A stretch of DNA of 37,295 nt from Trachelipus rathkii (taxonomy: Eukaryota; Arthropoda; Malacostraca; Isopoda; Trachelipodidae): positions 1 to 37,295 of the forward strand of contig JABUQX010131236.1 in NCBI GenBank assembly GCA_015478945.1, given 5' to 3'. The notes under the pieces were generated by a model. It ran no database searches. It saw nothing but the letters and a program-made list of their open reading frames with translations, and had not been told where the DNA came from. This document shows, piece by piece, positions 32,703 to 37,295 of this stretch. The position numbers and the translations under genes were made by a program. Numbering within the stretch: the first letter of the stretch is position 1; the number at the start of each line of letters is the position of its first letter.

Positions 32703-35084
32703 CATAATTTTTTTGTACTATAATATAAAATATTTATAAATTATAACTTATTTTGTTTATAATATATTTTTTTTATCATGATTGCAAGTAGTTTAACCAC
32801 ATTTCCATTAACTCCAAACGAAATGCCAACTTCTCCTAGAAGGCAATATTATAAAAATCAAATTATCTTTAAAACTCTAAAATATTGATATTGATACATA
32901 CCCGCTCAAAACACGACTATTACCACACTTTTTTTCCTAAAAGACTATGTCTTTTTTTTTTTTATTACTTCATGAAACTTATTTAGAGTCTATACTATGA
33001 TGTTTTTATAAAAATCAGTGATTGAATGGTTCTGTCTCTCAAAGATACCTTATATTTTTTATTTAAATATTTTTAAATGTACGAAAATCGATATAATAAA
33101 CTCAAATATATTATTGGATAATATTTTAATTAATTGGCAACAATCATTTAATAATAGTACTACATAATTAACATCATACTGCCTCTTATAATTGCCCAAA
33201 TTCACTAGCTAAGGAACGAGATTGGCACAAAAATACCGAGCAAGGATCCAATAACACACATGCCAAAGGGTTTTACAAAAGATGAAATAGAGCCACCCTT
33301 TTTATTTAAAAAAAAAATTATGAGGCGTGAATATTAATTAAAAATGAACCCCTATATTTCCATGCTTCATACATGAATGATAAAATAATAATATTTAGGG
33401 GGATATATTTGGGTAAATATTTCCATATATACTGCCTCCTAAAGCAATTTTAATAATAAAATTCAAACCGGCATAGCACTACTTCTATAAAAAAATAGTC
33501 CCGAGAGAATAAAAAACAAACCTTATTTGTCGCTCACACTCTTTAGGAAAAAAGTTACAAACCGCCTCTCAAAGTTGTTAAAAAATCCCAATAGACTTTC
33601 ACAATAATTGAGAGCGATCCAGGTCAGGCTTCCATTTCAGGCCCTCTAGAAAGAATCCATGTTATGAATAAGTTTGTTAGTATACACAGGAGAAAATCTT
33701 GTAGGAATTAACAAATCTTATCATAAACTGAACTAGATGGCCCTAAAACACGAGCACGAAGCCCACTAATTATTTATTATAAAGAAAGCTATGGTAAAAA
33801 ATATAAAACTTTCAGAGGCTGTAAACTTTTATTCCATAAAAAGAGACTCACCGAATTTCGTGTCACTATTCTTCATTATTATTTTTAGATATAGTTTAAT
33901 TTCAAAAAGCAGACAAAAGAAACATTTTTCCGTTTTTTTTTTTTTAAAATAACAAATCCTATAGATGGGTTTTTTTACCCCAACTTTGAGAATTTGTACA
34001 CTTTTTATTTCTCTCAAAGCAGAAACCAGCACAATGATTTTATTTTTTAATTCTTTTCATACTATTTAGATTCTATGCGGTGGATTTTTAATTAAACTGT
34101 TTAGAGGCAGCTACGGAAAAAATGTATGACATATTATCATCGCTTTTTATTTGGACAAATAAATTAAAGAAATTTTTGTCAATTATATTAATTCAAAATA
34201 TCCTATTTATGAAATTAGGTGGCTATTACGGTACAATTGCATGACTGGATAGAAGCCAAAATATAAACAATACTATTTAAATAACCAAAATATTACTGAA
34301 AGGCCTCTTGTAGTTTAAAAAATGACTTTCAACATGAAATATAACAAAGATTGACCTTCTCCAGATATGCACTGTTTCCCAAATTCCTACGCAAAGATCT
34401 GAAGCCCTAGGCCATTGTTATTTACAATATATACGCTAGAACATTCCTACTTTAAGAAAATTAGGGCGCTACTTAAGTTCCAACTCATTTTGAAATTCCT
34501 CTCAAAACAAAGAAAATTAGACATAAAGAAATCCTAGACTGAACGTTATTATAAAAAAAAGTTAATATAAAGTCAACTACCAAAATCCGCAAACACCAAT
34601 CTTCTTGGGAGAAACAAATCACTGAACCATAGATTAATAATAAACTACGACTGAAGTCATCGATATATCGGCAGAAAAAATATCATCGATATTTTGTCAG
34701 TAGAATGTCTTTCATACGCCTTCTATCACGAAGACATCAATATAAATTTAATTTTAAATTTCACAAAAATAAATCTTTTAACTATTAAATTAGTGTGAAG
34801 AGCTGTCTAAACTCAACAAAAACGATCCAAATTCCGTTTTCCCTCCCAAAATAATAAGTCTTTTATCGAAAATATTCATGGAAAAAATATTAGTTCGAAC
34901 CAATATACAAAATAGAAAAATACGCAACTAAAGGAAATACTGTAATAGAAAGCCTGGTTTAGGTTTTGCCCATTTGTGTTTACGAAACGTAAAGAATAGG
35001 CATCGAGTTTGCGATTCGTTTTTTTTCCAAAGCAGCAGCGCAAAAATCATTGAAAAAATGCTCCACCAATGCGTAAGGAATTTT
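32703..35084. other. A+T-rich interval, no gene seen
   Basis: Contains the second copy of the dispersed repeat and several A or T runs (for example near 32950 and 33935). Short frames are uninformative. Confidence 0.55.
33541..33621 (+). repeat. Dispersed repeat, copy 2
   Basis: TTTAGGAAAAAAGTTACAAA, then AAAAAATCCCAATAGACTTTC and GAGAGCGATCC, in the same order as 32405-32495. A weaker echo (CTCAAC, then AAACGATCC) lies near 34811. Confidence 0.55.
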
Positions 35085-35231
35085 CCTTAGAATTCTGTGT
35101 AAGGATGCGATTATCGTTTCTTCCCTCTCCCGCCTTCTCCTCTCTGCTCCTTCGCCCTCCCTCGGTCGCCCCTTCCGCGAAACTGTAGCGCCCGCCCACG
35201 CCGCTCTCCCTCTACTGTAAAATGTAAACAA
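34980..35231 (-). CDS. Uncertain minus-strand ORF in a CpG-rich island
   Basis: 83 codons from an ATG at 35229-35231 to a stop at 34980-34982. The N-terminal half is Arg/Gly/Glu-rich because it is read from the G+C-rich island. The second half (IPYALVEHFFNDFCAAALEK) is less compositionally biased and could be real protein. No family recognised, no signal peptide, no membrane segment. It could be the first exon of a gene running to the left, a chance frame, or a decayed piece. Confidence 0.15.
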   Translation of the reverse strand: MFTFYSRGRAAWAGATVSRKGRPREGEGAERRRREREETIIASLHRILRKIPYALVEHFFNDFCAAALEKKRIANSMPILYVS

Positions 35232-35235
35232 ACAG
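35085..35235. promoter_or_regulatory. CpG-rich island, promoter-like
   Basis: The line 35161-35220 is about 68% G+C with about eight CG dinucleotides, in a region otherwise strongly A+T-rich. It contains CCCGCCC and CACGCC (GC-box-like words, 35191-35201), a pyrimidine-rich + strand at 35120-35165 and TGTAAACA (forkhead-like) at 35223-35230. The role as a promoter is inference from composition only. Confidence 0.35.
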
Positions 35236-35589
35236 ATGCGATGATTTATTATTTATTTGCAGTTTATTGGGGTTCATTCAAAATAAAAAGAAAACTTTAA
35301 TTAATCTTGCCTTGCCAAAATCGATAAACCTGTCACTAATAGTTGATCAGTTTATTATTATAAAACATTTTATTTTTTTTATTCTTCTAATTTATTATTT
35401 AAACTCACGTGCCATCAACAGCCTGATTCCAGTTCGATTACAACAAAAGAATTTGTTAATGGGACGCGTTCGTTTAACGCCCGAAATATCGTGCTAAAAA
35501 CCTGGGTATCATTTCTTATCGAGCATACAGCACGAATGACAAACGAAAACGATTTCTAAATCTGAGATGCAGACTTGCAGTTATGTGGA
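35236..35589. other. Mixed A+T-rich interval, no gene seen
   Basis: No recognised protein or repeat. The open frames here are short and rich in Ile and Phe. Confidence 0.5.
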
Positions 35590-35833
35590 GCCCAATAAAT
35601 TTGTTTTGTCGCTCCACCATACCGACTCCATGCTTTATAAAAATGTTACCCATCTCTGGGCTACTCCTCATCATATTTAAAATACTCGAGGACCTCACCT
35701 TCATTCTTATTTATTTATTTATGATTTTTTCCTCCGGTTCCACCCGAAAATTAATTTCTGCTCTGGTTTTGCTCCACTCAATTTTTCTCTACCTCCTGCT
35801 CCACTAAAACCTTTTGGTTTCGGCTCCAGACTG
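35590..35833 (-). mobile_element. hAT-like transposon end (subterminal fragment)
   Basis: Read on the minus strand it begins GCAGTCTGGAGCCGAAACC. It then repeats GTGGAGC words (TAGTGGAGCAGGAGG, GAGTGGAGCAAAACC, GGTGGAACCGGAGG, TGGTGGAGCGAC) among A+T-rich bases. This is the same style of repeated GGAG words seen at 3583-3700 and in hAT ends as I recall them. No transposase and no second end were found. Confidence 0.3.
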
Positions 35834-36280
35834 CAAAGCGCTAGCAATATAGTCTATTTAAAATGCTGTTGCTTTGATTTATTTAAGCGCATTGAAACCT
35901 CCACGCGCCAGTTATATAGCTTATGAACCCACAAGCTTTTACTTTGCAATAATAAGTGTTGAAAAACCTTATGGGGGCGCTATGACCGCGCTTAGTTTAT
36001 TTATTTGTCTCATTATGAGGTGTTTTTGGGCTTGTAAAAATTTGCATGGTGGCCCATGTGTAGATTGGAGTGAAATTGCCTAATTAGTTTCAACTGGGAC
36101 AGTTTCAAATAGCAGCATGGACTCTGCTGTCTCTAATAGAATTTCTCCACTTTCCTCTTAGTCCCTAAAATACAGTAATTAAGGATATTAATAAATAAGG
36201 TCAGTTGAAGTCAGAAAAACAATCAATGAAAAAAAACAAAAACAAAAGCGGTAGAACCCTTGATTTTTTTTATAAGAAAT
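35834..36280. other. Mixed interval, no gene seen
   Basis: An open stretch of 69 codons at 35874-36083 on the + strand has no recognisable motif and no codon evidence. Nothing else stands out. Confidence 0.5.
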
Positions 36281-36325
36281 GCGTTTTTTTTTTTTTTTGT
36301 TTTTTTTGATTTTTTTTGTATAATT
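36281..36325. repeat. Poly-T tract
   Basis: Long T runs broken by G and GA. Confidence 0.9.
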
Positions 36326-36751
36326 TAAAAGGTGATTTAAACACATTTCATGAAATTAAAAGATTGAAAAAAAACTATATTTTTAAAAAGTTTAATATAG
36401 ATATATTTTTTTTATTTTCAAACAAGGTTCATGTAGTCAATTATAAAAAAACACCGTAATTCGGGGGGTAACATTATTTAGTGTTGTTGTTTTCATTGTT
36501 TCCATTTTTAAAATATTTTGAACCCAGAGCTAGGGGGCCCCTAGGGTTAAGAAATTGAAAATGATTTTTGTAAAAGCTGCTTTATTTAGAATCAAAATTT
36601 ATGCATAATGTCGTATAATAGGACTGTTAGGCCAGTATTGAATATTGTCTACAAATTTAGCACTTCCCTTATTAGAAAAACATAGAATAACATGCGAAAG
36701 GGGCGCAACGGTATAAAAGCAACGAGGAGTTAATTTTTGGCTTTGAGGATA
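36326..36751. other. A+T-rich interval, no gene seen
   Basis: Low-complexity A+T-rich DNA with a G run near 36464 and GGGGCCCC near 36534-36541. A possible early minisatellite unit (AGGACTGTTAGGCC) lies near 36620. Confidence 0.5.
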
Positions 36752-37295
36752 GAATAGGCGTGAAACTGTCTAGATAGGCCCAGCTGCTTCTCTTAAAGTA
36801 TTTATCTCTATTTATGACTCTATTATGGGTGACTGGAACATTATAATCGAACTTAAACTGGATCTTAAATTATTAATTTTACTGGTTTGAATTGAGACAG
36901 TCCCTAGAAATGAAATGACCATGTGGCGGCTTCTAGCATTAATTCTTATTTATTGGAAGTTGAACTGGGACATTCTAGGAGGGTCAAATGTGGCTTCTAA
37001 TTATTATTTTTAATTATTATTATTAGAATCTGGTATAGTACCTAGATAGGCCTATGCGGCTTCTCAAAATTCTTAATTTCTTATTTATTATGGGTTGACT
37101 GGGACACTGTAGAGGGGTCCAATGCGACCTCTTAATTATTTAATTTTTATTGAGTTCGAACTTGGACAATTCCGTAAATAGGCTTGCTTTGTATATTCAT
37201 TATATAGGGTAAGACCTGGGACATTCTAGAGAAGTTAAAGCAGCTTACTATTTTAAAATTATTCAGAATATAATTAAGAAGCTGCATTAAAACCT
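36752..37295 (+). repeat. Minisatellite, unit about 65 bp, runs off the right edge
   Basis: About eight diverged units. Each has an ACTGGGACATTCTAG-like start, an AGGGTCAAATG or TAGGCC centre, a CGGCTTCT-like word and an A+T-rich ATTTATT end. Unit starts fall near 36763, 36831, 36894, 36964, 37030, 37098, 37161 and 37215, giving spacings of 54-70 bp. The array continues beyond the window. No coding frame runs through it. Confidence 0.88.

Noticed and set aside
1..37295. CRISPR arrays, bacterial operons, rRNA or tRNA genes, arthropod TTAGG telomere repeats
   Set aside because: Scanned by eye for spaced identical repeats, conserved RNA cores and TTAGG runs; none seen.

Overview
The window reads as eukaryotic, repeat-dominated intergenic DNA from an arthropod, most likely a decapod crustacean. 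The reasons are: no operons or ribosome binding sites; a very A+T-rich background; dense microsatellites ((GA)n, (TA)n, (TTA)n, poly-T); and decayed transposable elements whose protein remnants resemble families I recall as common in crustaceans and insects (BEL/Pao, CR1-like and Jockey-like LINEs, pogo/Tigger, hAT-like ends). The species call is inference from memory. I see no complete host gene.

Layout. 1-941 is a (GA)n tract with a degraded middle. 942-5029 is A+T-rich with (TA)n and poly-T tracts and one hAT-like terminal fragment near 3583. 5030-6005 holds a duplicated leader-like segment with (TTA)n tracts and an ~80-bp tandem repeat. 6259-12446 is a decayed BEL/Pao LTR retrotransposon on the + strand. 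Its order is gag (DUF1759-like), CCHC zinc knuckles, protease-like stretch, reverse transcriptase, RNase H, integrase core and a DUF5641-like C-terminus. A G-poor block of about 0.8 kb sits inside pol, and the RNase H/integrase junction appears deleted. LTRs could not be identified.

13470-14070 is a CR1-like LINE reverse-transcriptase fragment, followed by a ~92-bp fold-back and an unassigned G+C-richer island. 15055-17810 is a nearly full-length pogo/Tigger DNA transposon with visible terminal inverted repeats, inserted in a (TA)n tract. 17970-20130 is a 5'-truncated Jockey-like LINE. All four elements with recognisable coding remnants lie on the + strand.

20241-28400 is A+T-rich; from about 21960 to 28400 it appears to be an old, diverged tandem array with a unit of roughly 400-500 bp. 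28401-35084 is A+T-rich with small G+C pockets, short tandem duplications and (TA)n tracts. 35085-35235 is a CpG-rich island that could be a promoter. 35590-35833 looks like a second hAT-like terminal fragment. From about 36752 to the right edge runs a minisatellite with a unit of about 65 bp.

The elements form no pathway; they are nested and adjacent mobile DNA. I do not see a convincing new biological system. The items most worth checking are the unusually open gag frame, the G-poor insertion in pol, the indel-dominated damage (possibly assembly error), the fold-back, the old satellite and the CpG island.
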